From Bin87 sp963666415 (GTDB lineage: Bacteria; Chloroflexota; Dehalococcoidia; Lucifugimonadales; UBA3495), in assembly GCA_963666415.2 (NCBI GenBank), contig CAXXPD010000002.1, positions 620,001-684,000 on the forward strand: a DNA stretch of 64,000 nt, read 5' to 3'. How positions within the stretch are numbered: the first letter of the stretch is position 1; the number at the start of each line of letters is the position of its first letter. Of the stretch, positions 16,776-25,703 are shown one piece after another. Below the pieces are notes generated by a model, which saw only the letters and a list, made by a program, of their open reading frames with translations, did no database searches and was not told where the DNA came from. The position numbers were made by a program, and so were the translations under genes.

Positions 16776-17162
16776 TTACCCGGCGGCGAGCGTTTCTGCA
16801 TCGGCAATGTAATCGGCGGTTTCCCTGATGCGGCGTTCGGTGTGCTGGTTGCATGCGCCAGTGTAGAAACAAGCGCCGTGCAGTTGGCTGAGGCGGCTGT
16901 AGTAGCGGCCCTGTAGCGATGCCGTGGCTGGATCTGAAGAAACCAGGTCGTCGAGGCCGTCGCTGGTGAGACCAGTAGGTCCGGGCGGCTCGCTGGTGCG
17001 GGCTAGTAGCAGGGCGTCAGTGGCGCGTTTGGTAGCACACCAGGCCTTTTCTGCGGCGTCGCGGATGTCGCCCTGTTCAAGGCGTTCGACCGCTTGGGAG
17101 TGCATCCTGCGAGCGTCGGCGAAGAGCTCGTCGATTTGTTCTTGGATAGAAGTGGTGGTCAC
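16776..17162 (-). CDS. HEPN-like helical protein
   Basis: 128 residues. EQGDIRDAAEKAWCATKRATDALLLART matches the second helix of HEPN/PaREP1-type proteins (A..K.W.A.K.A..AL.L). The R-x4-6-H ribonuclease motif is not evident, so it may be a non-catalytic member. Such proteins commonly pair with nucleotidyltransferases (MNT) as toxin-antitoxin; no MNT gene is adjacent. Confidence 0.6.
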   Translation of the reverse strand: MTTTSIQEQIDELFADARRMHSQAVERLEQGDIRDAAEKAWCATKRATDALLLARTSEPPGPTGLTSDGLDDLVSSDPATASLQGRYYSRLSQLHGACFYTGACNQHTERRIRETADYIADAETLAAG

Positions 17163-17598
17163 CTGGGAACTCCTGCGGCTGTCAGAGCGTATGTTACCAC
17201 CTCGCGTTTGGCGGCGGGATGGAGGTATTGCTGGGCCAGCTGCGTTGGTGCTCTGGCGCCGGATGTTGGGTTACGGCCTGCTGGCATCACCCATCGGAAG
17301 CTGAATGTAAACACGTCTTGGTTTCAGCCCGTTGTCCAGGAGACGGCGGTGAACTCCTGACAGGATCTCGCTGCTGGTGGTCAACTGCTGGAGCGCCGCG
17401 TCGTGCTCCATCCGAGCGTTCTGGGCGTAGGGACGTTGGCGATGGCTACCGTAGTGGCGGAGTTCCCGGTGGCGCGTATAGCCAGCCGCGGCTGGCAGTG
17501 AAGGTCTTGAGCGGGTTTTGGGCGCTGCTGTTGCTGGCCCCTTCGGGGAGTACCAACAGCCAGTGGTGCCGGTTGCCGGGCAGTGGGTCAGGCCTGGC
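17163..17598. other. Gene-free stretch with repeat B
   Basis: 436 bp; repeat B (17319-17370) is the only structure recognised. Confidence 0.5.
17319..17370. repeat. Dispersed repeat B, solo copy
   Basis: TGGTTTCAGCCCGTTGTCC-GGAGACGGCGG-TGAACTCCTGACA, matching part B at 15343; part A is absent. Confidence 0.7.
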
Positions 17599-17865
17599 CT
17601 AGAGGTTCAGTCGGTTTATCTCGTCCATCGAGATGCCGACGGTTCCGATGGTTGGCAGGTGTCCACCGTGGTGCCGTTCGTAGGCGTCCTGGGCCGAGTA
17701 CTCGGGGCTGGCTAATTCTACTGAAATTGCGCGTTCGCCGGTTTCCGTGTCGATGCGGAAGAGTCCCTTCTGGGCCTTGCCGTTCTTTACTACCAGAGGG
17801 TTGGCTTGCCGGAGCAGGATCCGGTCCTGGCCTATTGGTGGTGGTGTCTCCGATTCGGTCGTCAT
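17599..17865 (-). CDS. Small conserved protein (partner of 17862 gene)
   Basis: 88 residues from ATG 17865 (MTTESETPPP), overlapping the stop of the upstream gene by 4 bp. The pattern DRILLRQANPLVVKNGKAQKGLF, followed by ISVELAS and SAQDAYERH, resembles small uncharacterised proteins I recall from bacterial accessory loci. No catalytic motif visible. The tight overlap implies a functional pair, perhaps toxin-antitoxin-like (inference). Confidence 0.65.
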   Translation of the reverse strand: MTTESETPPPIGQDRILLRQANPLVVKNGKAQKGLFRIDTETGERAISVELASPEYSAQDAYERHHGGHLPTIGTVGISMDEINRLNL

Positions 17866-18272
17866 ACCGCCGGTTTGTTGAGGCCGGCCAGTATGGTGTC
17901 CCATCCCTGCCTGTCCATCGGCAGCTCAGTCTCAACTGTTTGCAGGGTACGAGGGTTGTACTGGCACCATTCCATGTTGGCGCCGTCGGAGCGCACGTCG
18001 ATGCTGTGCTCTATGGTGCCCCATTCCCAACTGATGCTGACGCCACCGTCGGCGGTAGGGCAGATGTCGGGTGTACCTAGCTCTGCGCGCCAATGTTCAG
18101 TGAGCCAGGCGGCGGTGCGGTCGATGACGTCAGGCCCTGGCGTGATGGTGCCGGGGCCATCCCATTCTGGGCCTACTTGTTTCAGTTCTTCCAGCTGCAG
18201 CGTTATGGCACCGAGGTCGGCGCTCGGTAGCTTAGCTTTGGCGTGAGCGTTGAGGCGCGTTGGACTTTGCAT
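17862..18272 (-). CDS. Small conserved protein, first of overlapping pair
   Basis: 136 residues from ATG 18272. Contains GPEWDGPGTITPGPDVIDRTAAWL and DICPTADGGVSISWEWG, the layout (GWDG..A..P....A...L....P.P....DGGV.LEW) of a common uncharacterised family with a helical N-terminus and a beta-rich C-terminus. First gene of the two-gene unit. Function unknown. Confidence 0.65.
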   Translation of the reverse strand: MQSPTRLNAHAKAKLPSADLGAITLQLEELKQVGPEWDGPGTITPGPDVIDRTAAWLTEHWRAELGTPDICPTADGGVSISWEWGTIEHSIDVRSDGANMEWCQYNPRTLQTVETELPMDRQGWDTILAGLNKPAV

Positions 18273-18397
18273 CGAGTTTCGCCTCCTTCTGGTCGTCCCG
18301 GTTCGGGGGCGATGATGTACTGGGATTGTAGCATGCGGTGGTGGGCTGGCTGTCTGCCATGGTCTGAGGACAGGGGGTATCCAGCGCATGGATGCCA

Positions 18398-18440
18398 GAC
18401 GGAGCCAGCCGCCCCGACCAACGGGGCGGCTGGCTCCGTC
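18398..18440. terminator. Perfect 19-bp hairpin
   Basis: GACGGAGCCAGCCGCCCCG-ACCAA-CGGGGCGGCTGGCTCCGTC, stem 19 bp, loop 5. No clear T-run, so a terminator or a repeat-derived structure; its CCGCCCCG/CGGGGCGG core resembles repeat A. Confidence 0.75.
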
Positions 18441-18493
18441 TAACCCCTACGCGCGGTTTTGCCTTGGCTCTAGCCGGCATTCAGGTCCGGCAC

Positions 18494-18892
18494 TCAGCGA
18501 CCGGTCGCCGTGGAGGCGACAACACGTCGTTGCGTGTTTCTGCTGACTTCCAGCATCCGCTTCAAGTTCCGGATGTCGACTCGATCCATGTCGACCCAGG
18601 CGTCGTCAATCCGTTTGGCGCTTTCCCACGACAACTGGCTCAGCAAGATTTCGTCTTCCGGCGGCTGGTTCGCTGGCAAGCCCATCCGCTTCCGGATGGT
18701 GTCGCCTTCGTGGTCGGTCGCGTCGTTCCAGGTGCGGGCGTACTCTTCGCAGGCGTATTCCGCCTCTCTGCACGCCTGGTCGTCCCAGTTCCGCAAGTCG
18801 TCTGGATCCACGTGGTCTGGCAGACTTTCCAGAACGCACCCGTAATAGCGGCGTTCCAGTTCCTGTGACTCTCGCTTAAGTCCTATTATCAT
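18494..18892 (-). CDS. Hypothetical charged protein
   Basis: 132 residues from ATG 18892 (AGGAGAAA upstream); an upstream start at 18928 is less likely. Acidic helical protein (KRESQELERRYYGCVLESLPDHVDPDDLRNWDDQACREAEYACEE-type). No family recognised, no signal or membrane segment. Confidence 0.6.
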   Translation of the reverse strand: MIIGLKRESQELERRYYGCVLESLPDHVDPDDLRNWDDQACREAEYACEEYARTWNDATDHEGDTIRKRMGLPANQPPEDEILLSQLSWESAKRIDDAWVDMDRVDIRNLKRMLEVSRNTQRRVVASTATGR

Positions 18893-19124
18893 TTTCTCCT
18901 GTCCGGCCTGCGGCCGGAGTCTCCACACATTGGTTGCAATCGAATTGTCGCCGGAAATCCGGCAGCCCCGTCTTTTGGAACGCCTTGAATTCCTGCGTCT
19001 GGGCAGCCCTGCCGCGCTATTACGCGCAAAATGACCTGAGTACGTGTTGCAGCGTTCGAGGGCCTTCTACGTGGTTCATTGAAAAGCGGCGACCACGAAG
19101 GTTGTGATGGTCGGGAACTCGTAA

Positions 19125-19165
19125 CAAAAAATCGACCGCCCCGTTGGTCGGTGGCGGCTGGCGTC
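19125..19165. repeat. Dispersed repeat A, solo copy
   Basis: AAAAAATCGACCGCCCCG-TTGGTCGGTGGCGG, with the terminator-like inverted core. Confidence 0.7.
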
Positions 19166-19341
19166 GCAGAGGAGGGCTGAGTTTCCGCCGGAGACAGCCT
19201 TGGGTGCGTTTTAGAGCCCTTGGAGTGCTGTTTCCTGCCCTTTGGTACTGGAGAGCGTCCCAGGGGCCTGTTGAACGCCGGTAGTGGCGGGGGCTGGTGT
19301 CTTCGTTGGTCTGCGACGTCTTCAAGGGCCGTGCACCGTCA

Positions 19342-19412
19342 GGTGGGGGTGGATTAGAACCACCGACCTCCAGGTCCCGAACGTTGCGTGCTAGCCACTG
19401 AGCTACACCCCG
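19342..19412 (-). other. tRNA-Pro(CGG)-like degenerate sequence
   Basis: On the minus strand it begins CGGGGTGTAGCTCAG, as many tRNA-Pro genes do, has an anticodon-loop-like TTCGGGA, and a good T-arm (GGTGG-TTCTAAT-CCACC). The 3' half of the anticodon stem (CCTGG instead of CGTTG) and the acceptor 3' strand do not pair, and the D-stem is poor. It is a tRNA relic or att-site scar rather than a working gene. Confidence 0.5.
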
Positions 19413-19507
19413 ACTATAGTTGGATTGCGCCACTCCAACAGCGCATTTGAGAGAACCGGTCGTCGCCCGGTTACGTACCATAGGGCAAACCAACGGAGAA
19501 CAACGCC

Positions 19508-21136
19508 ATGACAACTCACAATATCCGTAGGGGTTCGCCGGTCGTCGTACTGATAGTCGGGCTGATGGTGATGGCCCTTAGCTGCGGAGGGTCCGCGGCT
19601 GAAGCACCTGACCCTCAGTGGGCTGAAACCACGGCGGACAGTTTCTCCAGCGATCAGTCTGCCAGTGGCCAGGGGCGCCTACTCGGTCAAGGGTCGGCAG
19701 GCGCTAAAGGGCCAGCAGGCGCCCCTGGTCCCAGCGACGATCGGGAGGTCCGGGAATCTGCGCCGGCGGCCACCAGGGCCCCGTACGCTACCGCTGCGCC
19801 AACGGCCGTGGCCGCTCAGCCAAAGGCCGTGCCCATCTCTGGGGAAGCCGTGCCCATCTCTGGGGAACTGGAAGGAGCCTCGGTGTCCGACTCCTCGCTG
19901 AACCAGTCCGCCCGCCAACTCATCGTGGAATCCTGGGTCGGCCTTGAAGTAGACGACATCGACGCTGCGGTTCGCCATGTTGAAACGATAGCTGCCCAAC
20001 GGGGAGGATGGGTCGAATCGGCTGAGATATACGGTGAAGCCGGCTACCGCTCCGCTTCCGTCCAACTTCGCGTGCCTGCCGACCACTTGGACAATGTTCT
20101 GGACACTCTTCGTGGCCTGGGCCGGGTCACCGATGAGGGAGTGTCCTCCACCGACGTTACGGAACGGCTCATCGACAACGAGGCACGCCTGTCCGCCTGG
20201 CACGCCCAGGAGGCACGCCTGGTCACATTGCTGGAAAACGCCCCCACTGTCGAGGAGATCATCCAGATCGAGCAACGCATTGCTGAGGTCCGCTCCGACA
20301 TCGAGTATGTCGAAGCCACCCAACGTAACCTGTCCAATCGCGTCGCGACTTCCCTCATCACCGTCAACCTGCGCCTACCGGCCCGGTTCGCGGCCGACCC
20401 TCCCCACGGTGTGCTCCACCTGTCGGTCGGCGACCCGTCCGCAACCGCCGACGCCATAACCGTCCGCGTTGCTTCGCTGCGTGGTTACGTGGGTCAAAAA
20501 CGGGAATATGAAGAGAATCGTAGCAGGGTGGTGGACATGGTCGTCTTCGTCAAATCCGCCGACTTGGCACAACTCATGGACTACGCGGCAACCTTGGGAT
20601 CTCCATCGGGGAGGCAGTTGAACTCCGTCGGCCCGTCCGCGATCAACGACGTTCCCGACGCCCGTCTCACCCTGGGTATCCGTTCCAACGTCGACTTGGG
20701 CGCATCGTTGTCGCTGTCGGCGGCCCAGCCCATGGACGTGGCCGAACAAATTCGAGACCAAGCGGTTTCCCAGGGCGGGTTCGTCGAGCAGTGGAATGAA
20801 TCGCGTCGCGATGAACGCCAGCACGTCAGCATGGAACTGGTGGTCAAGGCATCCGACCTGCGCACCATCATGGACTTCGGCGCCGGTTTGGGCGAAATCG
20901 AGCGTTGGGATTACAACGCGGCGGGTCAAAATCCGGCCGTTGATGCTCCCAGTGCCCGCTTGGCGGTGTCAGTGTCCTCTGGGGAAAGACTGGCCGACGT
21001 TTGGATAATCGCCGTCGTGCTCGCCGTCGTCATGGTCGGGGTCTCCGCCGCCGTGGTTGCTCTGCTGTTGCGCAGACGCCGCCGTACTAACCGCGCCGGC
21101 GAGGTTCAAATGCTTGAAACCGATGCTACCGGTTAG
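19508..21136 (+). CDS. DUF4349 lipoprotein
   Basis: 542 residues from ATG 19508 (CGGAGAA upstream). A signal peptide ends in the lipobox VMALSC; a low-complexity A/P/G linker follows with a small repeat (VPISGEA). The DUF4349 core (VESWVGLEVDDIDAAVRHVE...GGWVESAEIYGEAGYRSASVQLRVPADHLD...TERLIDNEARLSAWHAQEARL with a coiled coil, then LITVNLRLP) is clear. A further related segment follows and a C-terminal membrane helix (about 497-520) with basic anchor RRRRRTNR. Such proteins are cell-surface, function unknown. Intact and well-formed compared with neighbours. Confidence 0.88.
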   Translation: MTTHNIRRGSPVVVLIVGLMVMALSCGGSAAEAPDPQWAETTADSFSSDQSASGQGRLLGQGSAGAKGPAGAPGPSDDREVRESAPAATRAPYATAAPTAVAAQPKAVPISGEAVPISGELEGASVSDSSLNQSARQLIVESWVGLEVDDIDAAVRHVETIAAQRGGWVESAEIYGEAGYRSASVQLRVPADHLDNVLDTLRGLGRVTDEGVSSTDVTERLIDNEARLSAWHAQEARLVTLLENAPTVEEIIQIEQRIAEVRSDIEYVEATQRNLSNRVATSLITVNLRLPARFAADPPHGVLHLSVGDPSATADAITVRVASLRGYVGQKREYEENRSRVVDMVVFVKSADLAQLMDYAATLGSPSGRQLNSVGPSAINDVPDARLTLGIRSNVDLGASLSLSAAQPMDVAEQIRDQAVSQGGFVEQWNESRRDERQHVSMELVVKASDLRTIMDFGAGLGEIERWDYNAAGQNPAVDAPSARLAVSVSSGERLADVWIIAVVLAVVMVGVSAAVVALLLRRRRRTNRAGEVQMLETDATG

Positions 21137-21498
21137 CGTCTAACTGGGTGAGGGCATAGCCCACGTGGGTTCCAGTGGTCTCGCGGACGATGGCGACGGG
21201 TGTGCCTGGGTTTTGGAAGGCTAGGGCTACCAAGTCTGCGGTGGCGTGTTCGTCGAGGTTCAGTCGGAACTGCTCGGGCGGTGGGCATTGTTGGGACACC
21301 AGGTTGGACCGCCTGATGGATATTCAGGTGTGCCGGCGATGTCCAGGGCGGCGCCTGCGAGGCCGCTGCGCCTTGTTTTCATCCCGTTGTCCCTGGGACG
21401 GCGGCGAAGTCCTGAGGAGTTCAGGGCACGATAGCCTTCCTGCATTGAACGCTGCAGAAGGCTTCGTGCGCGGTCCAATGCTTACTGATCTCTTGGCA
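21137..21498. other. Gene remnant and repeat B
   Basis: 362 bp. On the minus strand 21134-21280 reads PEQFRLNLDEHATADLVALA...VRETTGTHVGYALTQ, which looks coding but lacks a start without a frameshift. A solo repeat B is at 21374-21420. Confidence 0.4.
21374..21420. repeat. Dispersed repeat B, solo copy
   Basis: GTTTTCATCCCGTTGTCC-TGGGACGGCGGCGAAG-TCCTGA, related to part B at 15343. Confidence 0.65.
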
Positions 21499-21900
21499 TT
21501 ACCTGGTTTGCATCTGCGAGCCGCAGTCGTTAGCGAACGGGTTGCGCGCGTTCCATTCTGGTGCGTTTGGGTGGTTGCCCCAGACGAGCTTGGCATAGTT
21601 ATTAGCTCCGGTGGCCAGTTCCAATGCTTCGCGTTGAGCGCACGTGAGGTAGTACTTGATAGGTGTCTGGTCGACAATGGGGATGGCTGGGAATTGGTGT
21701 GAGACGCCGTCTACCCAGTTGCTGCCGTCCGCCCACACCAATTCTGGACCGCGGGCGGCGTTCAGCCGTTCGCCTTCTTGGATGTATGTTGCACGAACGA
21801 GGACATCGGTTGGGTCAGGTTGCTCATTTAAGCTTTGCAAGTTCTTAACGAACTCTTCCATCAGCTTTGTTCTCGTGGCTCCGTAGGAGTTCTCGCGCAT
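21499..21900 (-). CDS. Hypothetical protein
   Basis: 133 residues (MRENSYGATRTKLMEEF). Contains TYIQEGERLNAARGPELVW and CAQREALELATGANNYAKLVWGNHP. No family recognised; no signal or membrane segment. The start is uncertain. Confidence 0.5.
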   Translation of the reverse strand: MRENSYGATRTKLMEEFVKNLQSLNEQPDPTDVLVRATYIQEGERLNAARGPELVWADGSNWVDGVSHQFPAIPIVDQTPIKYYLTCAQREALELATGANNYAKLVWGNHPNAPEWNARNPFANDCGSQMQTR

Positions 21901-22035
21901 CAGCTTGAGGGCCGATTCCGCGTGTTGTAGTCCTTCTTTCGTAACTGTTCAGACTTGTGGGGATCTACGGGCCATCAGGCCTCTCACAGAGGGGCAGCCA
22001 AGCACGGAATTTGCTTTGCAAGCCGACTCGTCCCC

Positions 22036-22593
22036 TCAAACGTGAACAGTTACCACAATTACGCCGTTGACGTTGATGAGATTATTGACGGTCATAATCA
22101 GATTGTTGGGCTTGCGCTCGGTAGGAGTGCCGTTCGACGTGGAGTCATACACGCGAATCTCGGCATCGCCGTCGCTCAGAGGTCCGGTCACACCCCGATG
22201 TGCCGTGACGTCTTCGATCGCATAGCCGAACTCATGCGACCCCGTGACTAAGCCAGTCGATTGGGTGTAGGCTGCGCCTATGGCCCCCACGACATTTCTG
22301 GTAAGGTTGCCGAGCAGGAGCCGTGGCGTCGCGGTCCCGATGACCGAGGTGGCGGGTCCGGTCCTCATCTCTTCGGTGCCTTCGTCATCGTTGAACTGCA
22401 CTTGCAGTTGTATCCGCTTGCCTACGTCGTTGTCCGTCAGCGTGTAAGTGTTCGAAACCTCCCCTGGGATGTCTGGTTGGATTCCTTCATCTACACGCTG
22501 CCACTGGTAATCAAATACTGGATTTGTCAGGCCGCTGACGTCAGCGATTCTCGCGGTATCACCCGTGAGAGTCGCTGACTTTGCGCTCGCCAC
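22036..22593 (-). CDS. Surface-protein fragment with Ig-like repeat
   Basis: 185 residues. SGLTNPVFDYQWQRVDEGIQ...NTYTLTDNDVGKRIQLQVQFNDDEG is the YQW-type beta-sandwich repeat often found in FN3/choice-of-anchor surface proteins. It lacks a signal peptide and follows the broken surface gene on the same strand, so it is probably a downstream remnant of that gene. Confidence 0.6.
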   Translation of the reverse strand: MASAKSATLTGDTARIADVSGLTNPVFDYQWQRVDEGIQPDIPGEVSNTYTLTDNDVGKRIQLQVQFNDDEGTEEMRTGPATSVIGTATPRLLLGNLTRNVVGAIGAAYTQSTGLVTGSHEFGYAIEDVTAHRGVTGPLSDGDAEIRVYDSTSNGTPTERKPNNLIMTVNNLINVNGVIVVTVHV

Positions 22594-23937
22594 GCACCAA
22601 GAAGGAGTTCCCCATCGCCGAATTATTTGGCGGTGATGGTCAGGGTGCCTTGCACACCCTGGAAGGGATTAACGGACCCGATCGGGAAATGGGACCCTTG
22701 GGCGGAGACGGCGATGTAGTAGTCGTCGTCTGACGACGGGGTGAATTCGGTGGTGAGGTCGGTACACCACCCTTTCGTTTTACGCGGCCAGTCAAGGGTG
22801 GTGTCAGGGAGCAGGGTGCCGTCTGGGCCGTATATGCCTTCGATTCTACCTTGATGAAGACAGGCCACGTCGTAAACGATTTCGTACGTCACGTCCGCTT
22901 TCAGGGCGACGCGGATCCAGTCTACGTCATCAGTTCTTGAACTCTCTGGGTTTGCGCCCGTACGCATCACGTAGTTCTGGAAACTTTCGCCCACATCGAC
23001 GACGCCCGTCGTGGTTATGTCATCGGAGTAGTCGTCGTCAAACATGGCAAGGGTGTACGGGACGTTGGAGCCGCCCCCGTGCCAACCCTCTATCGACACA
23101 TAGTAGGTGCCTGCCGTATCTGTCCGGAAGGCGATGTTGTTGAGCCGGTCGACGGCGTGGTAGGCATTGTCCTTTTCCGCTATTAAACTGTTTCTGAGTT
23201 CCGTGCCATCATCTTGGAAGATTCTCAACACGTTGAGCGTGGCAAACTTCTGGCCCTGATTGGCGGTGAATTGGTAATTGGTGTCGGCTTCGGCCGCGAA
23301 GGCGAACCAATCGACGTCATTACCGTGTTCATGTTGGCCCGTCACACTTTCATTCACGGGTAAACGTGCGGTGGTGGTGATGTCAGCAGATAGATCTACG
23401 ATTGTGGGCAATATGACGTGCCCGATTATCCTCATTTGCAGGCTGTTGCGGGACGTGGGCGTGGTCCAGGCTCCACCATCTATCCTACTGACCCTATGGT
23501 CGCCAATCCGCCAATCTGCTTGCGACTCGGTGTCTTCGTCGTCGCTTGCGGTCTGTTGGACTCCGGCTGGTGCTCTGCTGGTGCTGGCGTTGACGTGCAG
23601 CCAATATAAAGTATCGGGTTGTAGCGTGACTTCACCGGATGTGGTGAACGTGATCAGCTGGGGAATGTTTGCGTCAGCTGTGATTGCCGTGGACATGTTG
23701 AGACGGGCCAGGTTGGTCTCGCCGGGGAGGCCGGCGTTGTCTTCTCTTATGGTGATGTAGACGAGGGGAGATCCCGAAAGTCTGCTCAGGTATAACTGGA
23801 TGCTCGTTGGGTGGTAGCCGAATGCGTTGCTGCCTGTCGTGAACGGCATGGCAGTTTCGTGATTGTTGCCTGAAACAAAGCCTGCCTGGGCATCTCCAGC
23901 AACAGCAGTCTGCCGCATGTTTGACACTAATGTGGGC

Positions 23938-24482
23938 GGTATGACGTGCCCGAGTATCTTCACTTTCAGGGTATCGCTCTCGGGGTCCGTGATCCAGGCT
24001 CCTGTACCTCGCTTGATAAGCCTAACGTCGCCAATGCGCCAATCCTCTTGTGACTCGGCGTCTTCGCCGTCGCTTGCGGTCTCTTGGATTGCGGCTTGTC
24101 CTCAGTTTCGGCGTGGTAGCTATCTCTGAACGGTGGCAGTGATGTGCAGCCAATATTTGGTATTGGGTTGTAACGCGACTTCATCGGGCGTGGTGAAGGT
24201 GATCAGGGCCCAGCTATCAGTTATTGCCGTGGACGTGTTGAGAGGAGACAGTACAGTGGCACCGGGAAGACCTGCGTTGTCTCCTCGTATGGAGACCTGT
24301 GGGGTGGGAGTGCCGGATCCCGCGTTTTTGTTCATATATAGCTGCAGACTGGTTAGGTGGTAGCCGGGTGCGTTGGTGCCCGTCGTGAACGGCATGGCTG
24401 CTTCGTTAGTGGTGCCTGCCCTTGGGCCTGCAAAGGCAATGTCTGAACTAGCCTGTCCCAGGTTTGAAACCAAGGTGCTTTC
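23938..24482. repeat. Tandem repeat unit 2 of surface gene
   Basis: About 545 bp nearly identical to the neighbouring unit made of 24497-24828 plus 27409-27598. It encodes one choice-of-anchor-like domain (starting in NLGQASSDIAFAG and ending KVKILGHVIPP). The only large difference is a 27-nt extra piece with a stop codon. Confidence 0.85.
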
Positions 24483-24906
24483 GGTAGGTTCTGGCGGTAT
24501 GACGTGCCCGAGTATCTTCACTTTCAGGGTATCGCTCTCGGGGTCCGTGATCCAGGCTCCTGTACCTCGCTTGATAAGCCTAACGTCGCCAATGCGCCAA
24601 TCCTCTTGTGACTCGGCGTCTTCGCCGTCGCTTGCGGTCTCTTGGATTGCGGCTTGTCCTCCGGTGGCAGTGATGTGCAGCCAATATTTGGTATTGGGTT
24701 GTAACGCGACTTCATCGGGCGTGGTGAAGGTGATCAGGGCCCAGCTATCAGTTATTGCCGTGGACGTGTTGAGAGGAGACAGTACAGTGGCACCGGGAAG
24801 ACCTGCGTTGTCTCCTCGTATGGAGACCTGTCAATTTTCATGGTCATTAGGCCGGCGATTTTCACGGACATCCAGCCACCCTGGGAGCGCGGTGAATTGA
24901 CTATTA

Positions 24907-25692
24907 TCAGGTTGTAGTTTGCGGGTCAATCACCCCCTTTGCGGCCAGTAGAGCGCGGTGTGGCGAGAGTCGTTCCCGGTAGCTGGCGCCTTCGATGACG
25001 ATCTGGTAGCTGGCGTTGGCCAGGCGATCCAGCGCGCTGTTGCCCAGGATGGGGTCATCGAAGAGACCCAGCCATTCGTCCACGGCCCGGTTGCTGGTGA
25101 TGATGAAGCTGGACGCCCGATGTCGATTGAGGATGAGTTCGTAGAGGTCGGCGGACTGCTGGGCGGTCAGGCCATGGAGACCCAGGTCATCGAGGATGAG
25201 CAGGTCGGGCGTGAGGAAAGACCGGAAGGTACGGTCCACCGAGTTGTCCACTCTGGCCTGGGTCAGGGCCTTGAAGAAGTCGTCGGCGTGGCTGAAGCGC
25301 ACGGAGTATCCGGCGCGGACGGCGGCGTAGCCCAGGGCCTGGGCGAAGAAGCTCTTGCCGACACCGGCGGGGCCCACCAGTAGGACGTGTTCGTGCCGGT
25401 CGAGAAACTCCAGGGAGAATACAGCGTCCAGCAGGCGGCGGTCCAGGGTAATTGACGCCGACCAGTCGAAGTCCTCCAGGCGGCAGGTCTCCTCGAAGCC
25501 GGCATTGTGCAGCCGGAGTTCGGTGCGGCGGTGGGCGCGGCGATTGACCTCGTCGCTGAGGATGATTTCCAGGAATGAGGCGTAATCCAGCTGCTCCCTA
25601 CGGGCCAGGGCGATGCGTTCCGGCAGGGTGCTGGCCAAAGCGCCCAGCTTGAGGCTCTTGAGCAGCGGGGTGAGTTCGGTGGTTCGGGTCAT
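24907..25692 (-). CDS. istB: IS21 helper ATPase IstB
   Basis: 261 residues from ATG 25692 (MTRTTELTP); a start at 25707 overlapping the istA stop is possible. Walker A GPAGVGKSFF, Walker B LLILDDLGLHG, and the conserved FIITSNRAVDEW are visible, as in AAA+ DnaC-like IstB proteins. Apparently intact. Confidence 0.92.
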   Translation of the reverse strand: MTRTTELTPLLKSLKLGALASTLPERIALARREQLDYASFLEIILSDEVNRRAHRRTELRLHNAGFEETCRLEDFDWSASITLDRRLLDAVFSLEFLDRHEHVLLVGPAGVGKSFFAQALGYAAVRAGYSVRFSHADDFFKALTQARVDNSVDRTFRSFLTPDLLILDDLGLHGLTAQQSADLYELILNRHRASSFIITSNRAVDEWLGLFDDPILGNSALDRLANASYQIVIEGASYRERLSPHRALLAAKGVIDPQTTT

Positions 25693-25703
25693 GGGTAATC
25701 TCC

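Larger units (their letters stand above)
18893..19507. other. Gene-free stretch with repeats and tRNA-like sequence
   Basis: 615 bp containing repeat A (19125-19165), a degenerate repeat C (about 19160-19265) and a tRNA-Pro-like sequence (19342-19412). The minus-strand open frame across it is a shadow of these. Confidence 0.6.

Noticed and set aside
19020..19514. 164-residue minus-strand ORF
   Set aside because: It is a shadow of the repeats and of the tRNA-like sequence (VAQWLARN...LEVGGSNPPP is a typical tRNA shadow translation).
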